Translations under genes and position numbers: made by a program
Source of the DNA: Streptomyces viridiviolaceus
GTDB lineage: Bacteria > Actinomycetota > Actinomycetes > Streptomycetales > Streptomycetaceae
Assembly: GCF_014650995.1 (NCBI RefSeq)
Contig: NZ_BMWA01000007.1
Location: 157,899 to 221,898 of the forward strand
Direction: 5' to 3'
Length of the DNA: 64,000 nt
In this document: one piece after another, positions 42,025 to 52,125 of the stretch
Layout: every line of letters starts with the position of its first letter
How positions within the stretch are numbered: the stretch's first letter is position 1
The notes under the pieces: generated by a model
The model's database searches: none
What the model was told of the DNA's origin: nothing
What the model saw: the letters and a program-made list of their open reading frames with translations, nothing else

Positions 42025-44151
42025 CTACGGGAGGGCCTGCTCCGCCCAGATGACCTTGCCCTCGCGGGTGTGCCGCGTGCCCCAGCGTTCGGCGAGCTGG
42101 GCCACCAGCAGCAGACCGCGGCCGCCCTCGTCGAAGGTCCGGGCACGGCGCATGTGGGGCGCGGTGCTGTTGGCGTCGAACACTTCGCAGGTCAAGGTGG
42201 ATTCGAGGACGAGCCGCAGGTGGACGGGGGGCTTGCCGTAGCGGATCGCGTTGGTCACCAGCTCGCTGACCATGAGTTCCGTGGTGAAGGACAGCTCGTC
42301 GAGCCCCCAAGCGCCCAGCGTCTCGGCGGTGAAGCGACGCGCTCCGGAGACCGCGGCCGGGTCGGACGGCAGGTCCAGTGTGGCGACGTGGCCGGGATCG
42401 AGTGCCCGCGTGCGTGCGACCAGGAGGGCCACGTCGTCGGCGGGACGCCCCGGCAGCAGGGTCGCCAACAGCCGGTCGCAGACCTCGTCCGGCGACATCG
42501 AGGACCCTGACGTCTGTGCGAGGGCGTCGCCCAGCCGCGTCAGCGAGGTGTCCAGGTCGTGCGTACGGCTCTGGACGAGGCCGTCGGTGTACAGGGCGAG
42601 CAGACTGCCCTCCGGTAGTTCCCACTGCGCCGTTTCGAACGGGAGGCCGCCCAGTCCCAGCGGCGGACCGATCGGCAGGGCCGGGAAGGCGGCGGCCGAG
42701 GGCGTCGCCACGGCTGGTGGGACGTGCCCGGCGCTGGCCAGGGAGCAGAGACGGGTGGCGGGGTCGTAGACCGCGTACAGGCAGGTGGCGCTGAGCTCGC
42801 CGTCCTCGCGGGCCTCCTCCCGCTGGAGGCGGATGACCACGTCGTCGAGGTGGGTGAGCAGTTCGTCGGGTATCAGGTCGATGTCGGCGAAGGCGCGGAC
42901 GGCGGTGCGCAGGCGGCCCATCGTGGCGGCGGCGTGCAGTCCGCGGCCGACGACGTCGCCCACGACGAGGGCGACGCGGGCGCCGGACAGCGGGATCACG
43001 TCGTACCAGTCGCCGCCCACGCCCGCCCGGGAGCCGCTGGGAAGGTAGCGGGCGGCGGTGTCGACGGCGGAATGGTCCACCGGGCGTTGCGGCAGCAGGC
43101 TGCGCTGGAGGGTGAGGGCGGTGGTGCGCTCGTGGGTGTACCGCCGGGCGTTGTCGATGTTCACCGCCGCCCTCGTGGCGATCTCCTGCGCCAGGAGAAG
43201 GTCCTCGTCGTCGAACGGGGTGGTCCTGCGGTGGCGGGCGAACTGGGCGAGGCCCAGGGTGGTTCCCCGCGCGTACAGGGGCAGCAGCAGGACCGAGTGG
43301 AAGCCGAAGACGGGCGGGCCGGGCGGCGCCAGCCACGTGGGCACGTCCGATGCCGTGACGCGGAGCAGGAGGGGACGCCCGGTGGCCAGTACCTCCGCCG
43401 GCGCCGACTCGGCCGGGTAGACGTGCGATCGCCCCGTGCCGACCGGGGAGTCCGGGCAGCCGTCCAGGACGGACCTCTGGGCGACGCGTCGCAGCACCGG
43501 CGCATCCGTCGGCGGCTGCGACTCACCGTCGTGGAGGACGGAGTCGAGGAGGTCGACGGTGACGAGGTCGGCGAAGTCGTCGACGCCGACCTCCGCCAGC
43601 TCCTGAGCGGTGCGGGCGGTGTCGAGGGTGGTCCCGATCCGCCTGCTCGCCTCGTTGGTCAGCATGAGCCTGCGCTGCACCCGCCGGTCGCGCACCTCCT
43701 GGTAGGCGGCGACCACCTGCTCCGAACTGCGGTCTACGTACGCGAATCCCGCCGCGATCAGCTGGAGGGTCGCGGCGTGGGTGAGCTGCTGGTCGTCGGT
43801 GAGCCGGGTGGCCTCTTCCTGGAGCAGCTGGAGCAGGCTGACGTGCCCGAGGCGGTAGGTGCGGAGCAGGGCGCTGAGCGGTACGCCGTCTTCGGCGAAC
43901 CCGCGGGCGAGTTCGAGGGCGGTGGGAGGTGCCTGCGCCTCGGTCAGGTCGCGGCCGTGCTCCAGGGCATCCAGGAAGGCGGTGACGTGGTCGGCCGTCT
44001 CCCTCAATGCGAGCCGAGCGAGGTCCTCGTGCTGCCACAGTTCGGGAAGCTCGCCGCGCATGCGCTCCATCAGGAGGCCGGCCCACTGATCCGAACGTGG
44101 TCTCAGCTCGTGCGCAAGGCGGCTGAGGAAGGCGGAGACGTCCTTCTCCAT
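42025..44151 (-). CDS. RsbRD-N / GAF / SpoIIE phosphatase / HATPase protein, copy 2
   Basis: 708 residues from MEKDVSAFLSRLAHELRPRS. Same four domains in the same order as copy 1: RsbRD-type (LSALLRTYRLGHVSLLQL; FAYVDRSSEQVVAAYQEV), GAF-like, SpoIIE (VGGDWYDVIPLSGARVALVV; YTDGLVQSRT; PADDVALLVART) and RsbW-like ATPase (ELMVSELVTNAIRYG; DEGGRGLLLVAQLAE). Long blocks are identical between the copies, so duplication is recent or gene conversion occurs. The frame is open to a GTG at 44250, but similarity starts at 44151. Operator D lies between it and the divergent nitronate monooxygenase. Confidence 0.88.
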   Translation of the reverse strand: MEKDVSAFLSRLAHELRPRSDQWAGLLMERMRGELPELWQHEDLARLALRETADHVTAFLDALEHGRDLTEAQAPPTALELARGFAEDGVPLSALLRTYRLGHVSLLQLLQEEATRLTDDQQLTHAATLQLIAAGFAYVDRSSEQVVAAYQEVRDRRVQRRLMLTNEASRRIGTTLDTARTAQELAEVGVDDFADLVTVDLLDSVLHDGESQPPTDAPVLRRVAQRSVLDGCPDSPVGTGRSHVYPAESAPAEVLATGRPLLLRVTASDVPTWLAPPGPPVFGFHSVLLLPLYARGTTLGLAQFARHRRTTPFDDEDLLLAQEIATRAAVNIDNARRYTHERTTALTLQRSLLPQRPVDHSAVDTAARYLPSGSRAGVGGDWYDVIPLSGARVALVVGDVVGRGLHAAATMGRLRTAVRAFADIDLIPDELLTHLDDVVIRLQREEAREDGELSATCLYAVYDPATRLCSLASAGHVPPAVATPSAAAFPALPIGPPLGLGGLPFETAQWELPEGSLLALYTDGLVQSRTHDLDTSLTRLGDALAQTSGSSMSPDEVCDRLLATLLPGRPADDVALLVARTRALDPGHVATLDLPSDPAAVSGARRFTAETLGAWGLDELSFTTELMVSELVTNAIRYGKPPVHLRLVLESTLTCEVFDANSTAPHMRRARTFDEGGRGLLLVAQLAERWGTRHTREGKVIWAEQALP

Positions 44152-44235
44152 GAAGGGAACGTATCCAAGGAATCGGTCGCCCGCCTGTCCGGACCGCGGT
44201 CGTCGGTCGGGCCGGCCTGCGGTCTCGTCGGGGCC

Positions 44236-45364
<1,129 letters not shown>

Positions 45365-45408
45365 CCCCGGCCACGCAGCCCGCCGTACGAAGCAGGAGCA
45401 CCTTGAAG

Positions 45409-46296
45409 ATGACCTGGACCACCCTCCATCACCGCATCGAGGACGGCGTCCTCACCGTCACCCTGGACCGGCCGGACCGCCTGAACGCCTTCACGCCGAC
45501 GATGGCCGGGGAACTGGAGCGGACGTTCACCGAGGTGAACGAGAACGACGACGTACGGGCAGTCGTCGTCACCGGCGCGGGCAAGGCGTTCTGCGCCGGC
45601 ATGGACCTCGGCTCGGACGGCAACGTGTTCGGGCTCGACGAGTCCCGCACGCCCACGTACGCCGACATGGGCGATCTGAACAGCCCGGACATCCGCCGGG
45701 TCAGGGACACCGGCGGCAGGGTAACGCTCGCGATCCATGCCTGCCGGAAGCCCGTGATCGCGGCGATCAACGGTCCCGCCGTCGGGATCGGGGCGACCAT
45801 GACGCTGGCCATGGACGCCCGGCTGATGTCGACGAACGCGCGGTTCGGCCTCGTCTTCGGCCGTCTGGGCATCACGCCCGAGGCCGCCTCGACCTGGTTC
45901 CTGCCCCGCCTGGTCGGCATGCCCAAGGCGCTGGACCTGCTGTACTCCGCCGAGATCCTCGACGCGGAGGCCGCCGAGGGCGTCGGACTCGCGAACGCGG
46001 TCCACGACCCCGACCGCCTCGCCAAGGAGGCCCGCGCGCTGGCGGACCGCTGGACGCTGGGCCGCTCACCCGTGGCGACCGCGCTGACCCGGCAGATGAC
46101 GGTCCGCAACGCGAACCTCGAACGGCCGCAGGACGCACACCGGGTGGAGTCCCTGGCGATGTTCTACGCCAGCATCGGCGATGGAGCCGAGGGAGTGTCG
46201 GCCTTCCGTGAGAAGCGCTCCCCGCGCTTCACGCAGCGTGCCTCCACCATGCCGCCGTTCTACGACGAGTGGATCGCCGTCACCGAGAGCGACTGA
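45409..46296 (+). CDS. enoyl-CoA hydratase/isomerase (crotonase) family protein
   Basis: 295 residues. VLTVTLDRPDRLNAFTPTM, oxyanion loop GAGKAFCAGMDLGSDG, NGPAVGIGATMTLAMDARLM and FGRLGITPEAASTWFLPRLV. Only the second of the two usual catalytic glutamates is obvious, as in some isomerases. AGGAG lies ten bases before ATG 45409; an in-frame ATG at 45361 overlapping the previous stop is an alternative. Same transcript as the nitronate monooxygenase. Acts on enoyl-CoA in beta-oxidation. Confidence 0.88.
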   Translation: MTWTTLHHRIEDGVLTVTLDRPDRLNAFTPTMAGELERTFTEVNENDDVRAVVVTGAGKAFCAGMDLGSDGNVFGLDESRTPTYADMGDLNSPDIRRVRDTGGRVTLAIHACRKPVIAAINGPAVGIGATMTLAMDARLMSTNARFGLVFGRLGITPEAASTWFLPRLVGMPKALDLLYSAEILDAEAAEGVGLANAVHDPDRLAKEARALADRWTLGRSPVATALTRQMTVRNANLERPQDAHRVESLAMFYASIGDGAEGVSAFREKRSPRFTQRASTMPPFYDEWIAVTESD

Positions 46297-46330
46297 CGGC
46301 GAGCAGCCATCGCGTTGGCCCGCAGCGGCT

Positions 46331-46585
46331 CGGACCATCGCAATCCCGAACCAGCGGACCGCACGGTCCATGGACGAGTGGGGCGCGCTGACGCCGTCGT
46401 GCGCTTCCGGTCGCCGGTGAGGCCGCCAAGAACGTCTGCCATGCGATCGGCTGCGACGGCCACGGCCACGGCCTCGCCCAGGCGCCCTGCCTCGGCACTC
46501 TGCTCGCCGACCGGCTCGCCGGTGACGCGTTCCACGAGGACCTCGCCGCCCTGTGGCGCAAGCGGCCGACCTTCGCGCCTCGACG
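46331..46585 (+). pseudogene. C-terminal shard of an FAD oxidoreductase, paralogous to the gene at 60238
   Basis: The DNA from about 46331 to 46585 aligns with 61234-61470: both have ATGACGCCGTCGT/CTGACGCCGTCGT, then CTTCCGGTCGCCGG, then CACGGCCTCGCCCAGGCGCC and CTCGCCGACCG. In one frame it reads NVCHAIGCDGHGHGLAQAP and LGTLLADRLAGDAFHEDLAA against NVSYLIACNGHGLAQAP and LGTLLADRLVDGKGHDDLDT. Frame breaks precede it and there is no start. A degraded copy of about 85 residues. Confidence 0.78.
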
Positions 46586-46721
46586 CTCCGCCGTCCTCGA
46601 CCGGGGCGGGATCGCGTACGTCCCACGGGCCCGGACGGCGGTCGTGGAGCGGTGGCCGGCCAGGCCGCTGCGCATCCGTCCCCCTTCCTGCCCGCATCAC
46701 CCGCACTGCCCGGAGGCTTTA

Positions 46722-47060
46722 GTGCCCTTCTCCCCCGTCTCGGGTCCACCCGGCCGACCGCCGACGCGGCGCCCTGGCGACGACCCTGGCCGCGCCGCCC
46801 AGCACGTCCGGCGGAGGTTCCTGGTCGTCAACGCGGTGCCCCTCGCCATCGGCGTCGTGCTGTCCTGCTCCACCGCGCTCTGCGGGGCCACCGTGTACGG
46901 GCGACTCACCCTCGGCGTCGTATGGGGCGTCCTGCAACTCGGTGTCCTCCTCGGCAGCGTGTGGTGGTACGAGGCCCGGTCCGCGCGACTGTGCGATCCC
47001 GTCGAACGGCCCCCGGCCGGAACAGCCGGCGGCCCTGCCGCGCGAGAGCCCGGGTGGTGA
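46722..47060 (+). CDS. DUF485-like small membrane protein, symporter partner
   Basis: 112 residues, GTG start (46722-46724) with GGAGG five bases upstream. A Pro/Arg-rich N-terminus then two membrane helices (LVVNAVPLAIGVVLSCSTAL and LTLGVVWGVLQLGVLLGSVW) joined by a short loop, as in the DUF485/YjcH proteins that stand before ActP-type symporters. Four bases separate it from the symporter start. Function of DUF485 is unknown, probably accessory to the transporter. Confidence 0.72.
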   Translation: MPFSPVSGPPGRPPTRRPGDDPGRAAQHVRRRFLVVNAVPLAIGVVLSCSTALCGATVYGRLTLGVVWGVLQLGVLLGSVWWYEARSARLCDPVERPPAGTAGGPAAREPGW

Positions 47061-47064
47061 GCCG

Positions 47065-48663
47065 GTGAAGACTCCGCTCCTCCTGAGCTCGGGCGCACTC
47101 GACCCGGTCGGCTCGGCGGCCCGATCCCCTGTGATCATCGCCTTTCTGGTCTTCATCGGCCTGTGTCTGCTGTGGGTCCTCGCCGTCGCGAGCCAGGACG
47201 AACACCCGGAACGCCTCTGCACCGCCGACCGGTCACTCTCGCCTGTCTTCAACGGCTTCGCCCTGGCGGGCGAGTATGTCACGGTCGTCACACTGTTCAC
47301 GGCGTCGGGGGCGATCGCCCTGTTCGGCTACGACGGCATCGCCTCCGCGGTCGACAGCGTCATCGCACTCGGTGTCCTGCTCCTCCTGGCCCGCAGAATC
47401 CGCGACAGCGGTTGTCACACGCCCGGTGGTCTCTTCTCCCTGCGCGTGTCGGGTCAGGGACCGCGAACGGCGGCGGCGGTGGTGACGCTCGTCATCACGA
47501 TCCCCCTGCTCATCGTCCAGCTGCGGGCCGCCGGCATCAGCGCGGCGCTGCTGATCGGCATGTCGAGCGACGCGGCCCAGGTGACCTGCACGGTACTGAT
47601 GGGCTGTCTCGTCGCCTGCTTCGCGGCCGTGGCGGACTTGAGGGGAACCAGCTTTCTGCAGGTCGTCAAGGTGCCCATCACGTTGCTGACCCTCGCGGTG
47701 ATCAGCCTGCTCGCCCTGCGCAGGTTCTCATGGAGTCCCGGCGACCTGCTCTCGGCCGCGGTGGACAGGAGCGCGGCGCCGGACGGATACCTGAGCCGGG
47801 GGCTCTGGGCGCATACGGCGGGCCTGGGACCGCTGAACACCCTCGGCGATCACATGGTCGTGATCCTCGGCATGGCGATGATGCCGCATCTCATCCTCCG
47901 CGTAGCCGCGTCACGGAGCGGGCGGGCGGCCCGACGGGCCACGAGCATCGCCGTGGGACTGACGGGCGCCTTCTACGTCCTTCTGATCACGGTCGGATTC
48001 GCGGCGGCGGCCGTGGTCGGAGGGGAGGCGATCGGGGCTGTCGACGCGAACGGTCAGGCGGCCCCGATTCTGCTTGCCTCCGGCGTCCTCGACCACGGGG
48101 CCACGGCACGCGTGGTCCTCATCACCGCCGTGGCCTGCGTCGCCTTCCTCACCGTGCTGACGGCCGTGACCAGCGTGACCTTCGCCGCCGCCGTCTCCCT
48201 CACGCACGACGTCCTCACCCGGACCGGGCGACCCCTCACCGACACAGGAGAGGTGCGGGTACTTCGTGTCGGCGTAGCCGTCCTGTGCCTCGCAGGGGTG
48301 TCGCTGTCGGTCTCCGTCCACCGCTACCCCGTCGAGTTCCTGGTCACGTTCTCGCTGAGCGTCGCGGCGACATGCGTCTTCCCCGTGCTGATCTACTCCT
48401 TCTTCTGGCCGGCCTTCGATCGCCGAGGGCTGTTGTGGTCCGTGTACGGGGGACTGCTGCTCTGCGTCGTCCTCACCTTCTTCTCGCCCACGGTCTCCGG
48501 GACCGAGTACGCGCTGTGGCCGGACGTGGCCTTCGACTGGTATCCGTTCCACACCCCGGGCCTGGTCTCCGTCCCGGCCGCCTTCCTGCTCGGGTGGCTC
48601 GGCAGCAGGCGGTCGTCGGCAGAGGCCGGGCGCAGTACGCGACGGTTGCACACGACGGTCTGA
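47065..48663 (+). CDS. sodium:solute symporter (ActP-like)
   Basis: 532 residues with about 13 hydrophobic segments. SSS features: FNGFALAGEYVTVVTLFTAS near the N-terminus, LLIGMSSDAAQVTC, FLQVVKVPITLLTL, LGDHMVVILGMAMMPHLILR (the conserved GTAGLPH region reads MAMMPH) and AVTSVTFAAAVSLTHDVLTR. Likely takes up a monocarboxylate or similar with Na+. GTG start 47065; coupled to the DUF485 gene. Sits within the catabolic island but has no A-E operator of its own. Confidence 0.87.
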   Translation: MKTPLLLSSGALDPVGSAARSPVIIAFLVFIGLCLLWVLAVASQDEHPERLCTADRSLSPVFNGFALAGEYVTVVTLFTASGAIALFGYDGIASAVDSVIALGVLLLLARRIRDSGCHTPGGLFSLRVSGQGPRTAAAVVTLVITIPLLIVQLRAAGISAALLIGMSSDAAQVTCTVLMGCLVACFAAVADLRGTSFLQVVKVPITLLTLAVISLLALRRFSWSPGDLLSAAVDRSAAPDGYLSRGLWAHTAGLGPLNTLGDHMVVILGMAMMPHLILRVAASRSGRAARRATSIAVGLTGAFYVLLITVGFAAAAVVGGEAIGAVDANGQAAPILLASGVLDHGATARVVLITAVACVAFLTVLTAVTSVTFAAAVSLTHDVLTRTGRPLTDTGEVRVLRVGVAVLCLAGVSLSVSVHRYPVEFLVTFSLSVAATCVFPVLIYSFFWPAFDRRGLLWSVYGGLLLCVVLTFFSPTVSGTEYALWPDVAFDWYPFHTPGLVSVPAAFLLGWLGSRRSSAEAGRSTRRLHTTV

Positions 48664-48784
48664 AGGGCCGGGCGCGGCGCGAACGGCCGTCCGCTCGGCG
48701 CCGCTGGGATGCCCGCCGGTCCGGGAAGGTGCACGCTGGTGCCCCGGACCGGCTCGCGGTCACGCCCGGGCAGGAGAGGCAGCC

Positions 48785-50154
48785 ATGGGAGGGATGCGCA
48801 CCACCGGCTCCAGCCGGAACGGCGCCGCGCGAGTGCTGGCGCGTCTGGCCGTGCTCGCGGCGATCGGCGCGGTCGTCGTGCTTCTGCTCGCGCTGGGGGA
48901 GGGCGGACTCGTCGTCATCGGAGCCGGACTCCTCGGCCTGGTGGTCTGTGCCGCCTCTGGTGGTTCGTGGCGCACCGCGGCCCGGTGCGGCTGCTCGGTG
49001 CGGTCCTCGCGGTCGCGGCACCCGTCGCCGTCGGCGTGCTCCTGGCCTATGACGGGCTGTGGGTGACGGCTCTGGTCCTGAGCGTGTGCTGGAGTGCGGC
49101 GCCGGCCTGCGGCCGGGCGGCGCTGCGCAGAGCGCGCCCGGAGAGTCCGGCGCGGGCGATCGCCGCGCTCCCTCCGAAGCGGCCGCTCCTGATCATGAAC
49201 CCGAAGTCCGGGGGCGGGAAGGTCCGCCGTTTCCGGCTGGCCGAGCGGGCGGAAGAGCTCGGCGCCCGGGTGATCGTGCTCGATCCGTCCGCCCCGGCCG
49301 ACGTCGCCGAGCTGGCCCGGCGGGCCGTCGCCGAGGGCGCGGACCTGCTCGGCGTCGCGGGCGGCGACGGCACCCAGGCCCTGGTCGCGGCTGTCGCCGC
49401 CGAGCACGACCTGCCGTTCCTCGTGGTCTGTGCCGGCACCCGCAACCACTTCGCCATGGACTTGGGGCTCGACCGCTCCGACCCCTCCCGCTGCCTCGAC
49501 GCGCTGACCGAGGGCGAGGAGCTCAGGGTCGACCTGGGCGACGTCGCCGGCCGGGCCTTCGTCAACACCATGTCGTTCGGGGTGTACGCCGATGTCGTGC
49601 AGCATCGCGAGTACCGCGACGACAAGGCGGGCACGGCGCTGACCCTCATGCCGGACCTGCTGCTCGGCGAGCACGTGCGACGGCTCGACGCGCGGGCCGA
49701 CGGCACGGAGCTCTCGTCCCAGCAGGCGCTGCTGGTCAGCAACAACCCCTACGTCTCACCCGACGAGCTCGGCGGAGGAGGCCGCCGGCCGCGGCTCGAC
49801 GGCGGCGTACTGGGGGTGCTGGGCATTCGGGTGGAGGACGCGGCGCAGGCGGCCGACGTCGCCGTGCGGGGCTCGCAGTCCGAGGGGCTGACCGTCATGA
49901 CCGCGCAGCGCGTCGAAGTGACCACCGACACGGACGAGATACCCGTGGCGGTCGACGGCGAGGCGTTGCGGATGCCCACCCCGGTCGTGTGCACGCTGCG
50001 CCCGGGGGCGCTGCGGGTCCTGGTACCGCGCGACCGCCCGGACACCGTCGTACCCGCACCGCCCGTCGACTGGCGACGGATCATCGACCTCGCCTTCGGC
50101 CGCACCGGGCGGACCACGCACGCGCAGACCATCGCTGAGCGTTCCCGCGGCTGA
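48785..50154 (+). CDS. diacylglycerol-kinase-family lipid kinase, frameshifted after the membrane segment
   Basis: From ATG 48785 (AGGAGAGG upstream) one frame gives VLARLAVLAAIGAVVVLLLA then VVIGAGLLGLVVCAA. At about 48955 the expected LWWFVAHRGPVRLLGAVLAV continues in the next frame, which stays open to 50154. One missing base in GCCGCCTCTGG explains it. The kinase domain is intact: NPKSGGGKVRRF, GVAGGDGTQALVAAV, CAGTRNHFAMDLGLDR and VAVDGEALRM. Family members phosphorylate diacylglycerol or sphingoid-type lipids. Real inactivation and sequencing error are both possible. Confidence 0.75.
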
Positions 50155-50366
50155 AAGGCCTTCAGGAGCTCGCCCTGCAATAGCCACACCGGCCACGCTG
50201 TCGGAACCAGTGGCTCTCCGAGCGCCGCCGATCCATGGTGAGAGCCTTGTCGGTTCTGCGCACCTGGGCCCGCCGTTCGGCGCGGGGCACGGTGCTGCAG
50301 CGGTACGTGAGGGGGACGGCGCCCGGGCCGGGGGCCCTCGATCGAGATGGGGGCGCGATCATGATG
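50155..50366. other. gap before operator E, nothing coding recognised
   Basis: About 210 bases. A leftward frame (WFRQRGRCGYCRASS) has no start site or known family. No strong hairpin. Confidence 0.35.
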
Positions 50367-50395
50367 TAAACTCAAACTCGATTCGAGATCGGGAT
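50367..50395 (+). promoter_or_regulatory. site E: operator with -10-like end
   Basis: Starts TAAACT and contains, on the minus strand, CGATCTCGAATCGAGTTTGA (one difference from the consensus core). No good -35 is seen. It lies about 75 bases upstream of the FAD amine oxidase gene. Confidence 0.7.
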
Positions 50396-50469
50396 CTTGG
50401 CCGTGTCACCGGTCCGTCGAGCCCTGCCGCAACAGCCGTTCTGGATGTCGAAGTGAGGAACGAAGAAGG

Positions 50470-51855
50470 ATGACGAACGCGGAGTCCGAGCCGAGTGCAA
50501 CGAGCACAGCGCAGCCTGTGCGCGAGGAGACCTGTGACGTCGTCGTCATCGGTGCGGGGATGGCGGGGCTGATGGCGGCGACGACGCTCGTCGGCGAGAC
50601 CGACGTCGTCGTGCTCGAGGCCGCGGAGCGGGCGGGCGGACGTGTCGAAACGGTGCGGAAGGGCGACTACTGGATCAACGTCGGAACGCAGTTCACCGAG
50701 GGGACCGGGCCGTTGATCGATGCTCTCCACCACCACGGCATCGAGATGGGGTCGCTGGCCGGCAAGGGCGTGGCGCTGGCTCTCAACGGGGAGTTGGTCG
50801 ACACGTCCAACCTGTTCGCGCTCATGTTCCGCACGCGGATGAGTTTCATGGATCAGGTCGGCATGGTGATGGTCGGCGCCCGAATCCTTTCCGCCGTTCC
50901 GTTCCTCGGGTCGGACAGCCGCATTGCGCAAAGGGTGCGCGCCAAGCTCGACAGGCGTCTCGCATCGGACCTTCTGCGCGGCGTTCGCTCCGACGTGGCT
51001 CGTGACATGGTCCGCTCGTGGTCGGGCCAGTGGATGGGATGCGAGCCCGGGGAAACGGCAGCGACGCAGCTTGTGACGTCCATAGGGATTGCCCTGACGG
51101 ACCCGGCGAAGGTGCCGAATTTCGCCCTGCCGGTAGGGGGTAATCAGACGCTGACCGACATTCTCGCCGCCGATCTCGGCGAACGCCTCCGACTCCGGTC
51201 GACGGTCCGGTCCGTGGAGCCGGACGAAGACGGCGTTGTCGTGAACTATGTCGACGGGGACCGCCCGGTGCGGGTGCGCGCCAAGCGGGCCGTCGTGGCG
51301 GTTCCCGGCGACGTCGCGGTGCAGATACTTCCGGAACTTCCGCAGACGTACCGCAACGCGTTCGATGACATTCGCTACGGCCGGTACGTGATCGTCGGCT
51401 TCTTCACCGAGGAGGAGGGGCCTCAGCCCTGGGACGAGCTCCTCGGCGTGTCCACGCCGCAGCTCTCCTTCCAGGCGATGTTCAACCACGCCGCCGCCAC
51501 TCGGAAGGGCGCCACACGGAAGCCCGGAGGTGCGCTGGCGTGTTTCGCCGGCGGCGCCGTGGCCGACGACTTGTTCGAGCTTTCCGACGAAGAGATCGTC
51601 GCTCGGTTCGCCAAGGACCTGATTTCGGTCTACCCCCAGCTCGAAGGGAAGCTCGGGGAGGGGATCGTGCGGCGGCACCGTCGTGTGGTGCCTTTCTGGG
51701 CTCCCGGAAGGCGCGCCTCGCTGCCGACGCTGCGCAATCCCCTCGGGCCGATCCACCTGGCCGGCGATTACCAGCTCGACATGCCTTCACTCGCTGACGC
51801 GGCGACCTCGGGCGAGAGCGCCGCAAAGGCGGTTCTCGCGAGCTTGAGGCACTAG
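50470..51855 (+). CDS. FAD-dependent amine oxidase family protein
   Basis: 461 residues. N-terminal FAD motif VVVIGAGMAGLMAATTLVGE, then VLEAAERAGGRVETVRKGDY; ALPVGGNQTLTDILAADLG; VAVPGDVAVQILPELP; C-terminal FAD site GPIHLAGDYQLDMPSLADAA. This is the monoamine/phytoene-desaturase superfamily; the substrate may be an amine, a sterol-like or a polyene compound. GC and codon bias are a little lower than in the neighbours, hinting at transfer. Controlled by operator E. The 55-residue remnant at 37917 is from a relative. Confidence 0.85.
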   Translation: MTNAESEPSATSTAQPVREETCDVVVIGAGMAGLMAATTLVGETDVVVLEAAERAGGRVETVRKGDYWINVGTQFTEGTGPLIDALHHHGIEMGSLAGKGVALALNGELVDTSNLFALMFRTRMSFMDQVGMVMVGARILSAVPFLGSDSRIAQRVRAKLDRRLASDLLRGVRSDVARDMVRSWSGQWMGCEPGETAATQLVTSIGIALTDPAKVPNFALPVGGNQTLTDILAADLGERLRLRSTVRSVEPDEDGVVVNYVDGDRPVRVRAKRAVVAVPGDVAVQILPELPQTYRNAFDDIRYGRYVIVGFFTEEEGPQPWDELLGVSTPQLSFQAMFNHAAATRKGATRKPGGALACFAGGAVADDLFELSDEEIVARFAKDLISVYPQLEGKLGEGIVRRHRRVVPFWAPGRRASLPTLRNPLGPIHLAGDYQLDMPSLADAATSGESAAKAVLASLRH

Positions 51856-51945
51856 GCACCGACCTCGATTCCCACCCGAACCCCTCAACGGGCCCGGCGG
51901 ACCAGCCGCATCCGGCCTCCAGAACCTCCAGAAAGAGAGCCCGCT

Positions 51946-52089
51946 TTGAGCAGCCGGCGATACGACACGGCCAGGGTCGGAGAGCGGCGGAAGGCGAAGG
52001 GCGTCGCATTGCGGGTGTTCTTCTACGTCTTCTTCGCCTATGGCTTCCTCTACATGGTCGGCATGCTGGGTGAGCAGGCCCAGAAGTAG
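51946..52089 (+). CDS. small single-helix membrane protein
   Basis: 47 residues from TTG 51946 with AGAAAGAGAG upstream: basic MSSRRYDTARVGERRKAKG, then the helix VFFYVFFAYGFLYMVGMLG and EQAQK. No ATG is available in this frame. It lies 90 bases behind the FAD amine oxidase, so it probably shares that transcript. No family recognised. Confidence 0.5.
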   Translation: MSSRRYDTARVGERRKAKGVALRVFFYVFFAYGFLYMVGMLGEQAQK

Positions 52090-52125
52090 ACGTCGATTTG
52101 TCCATTCACGCCCATGTGAGTCCCT

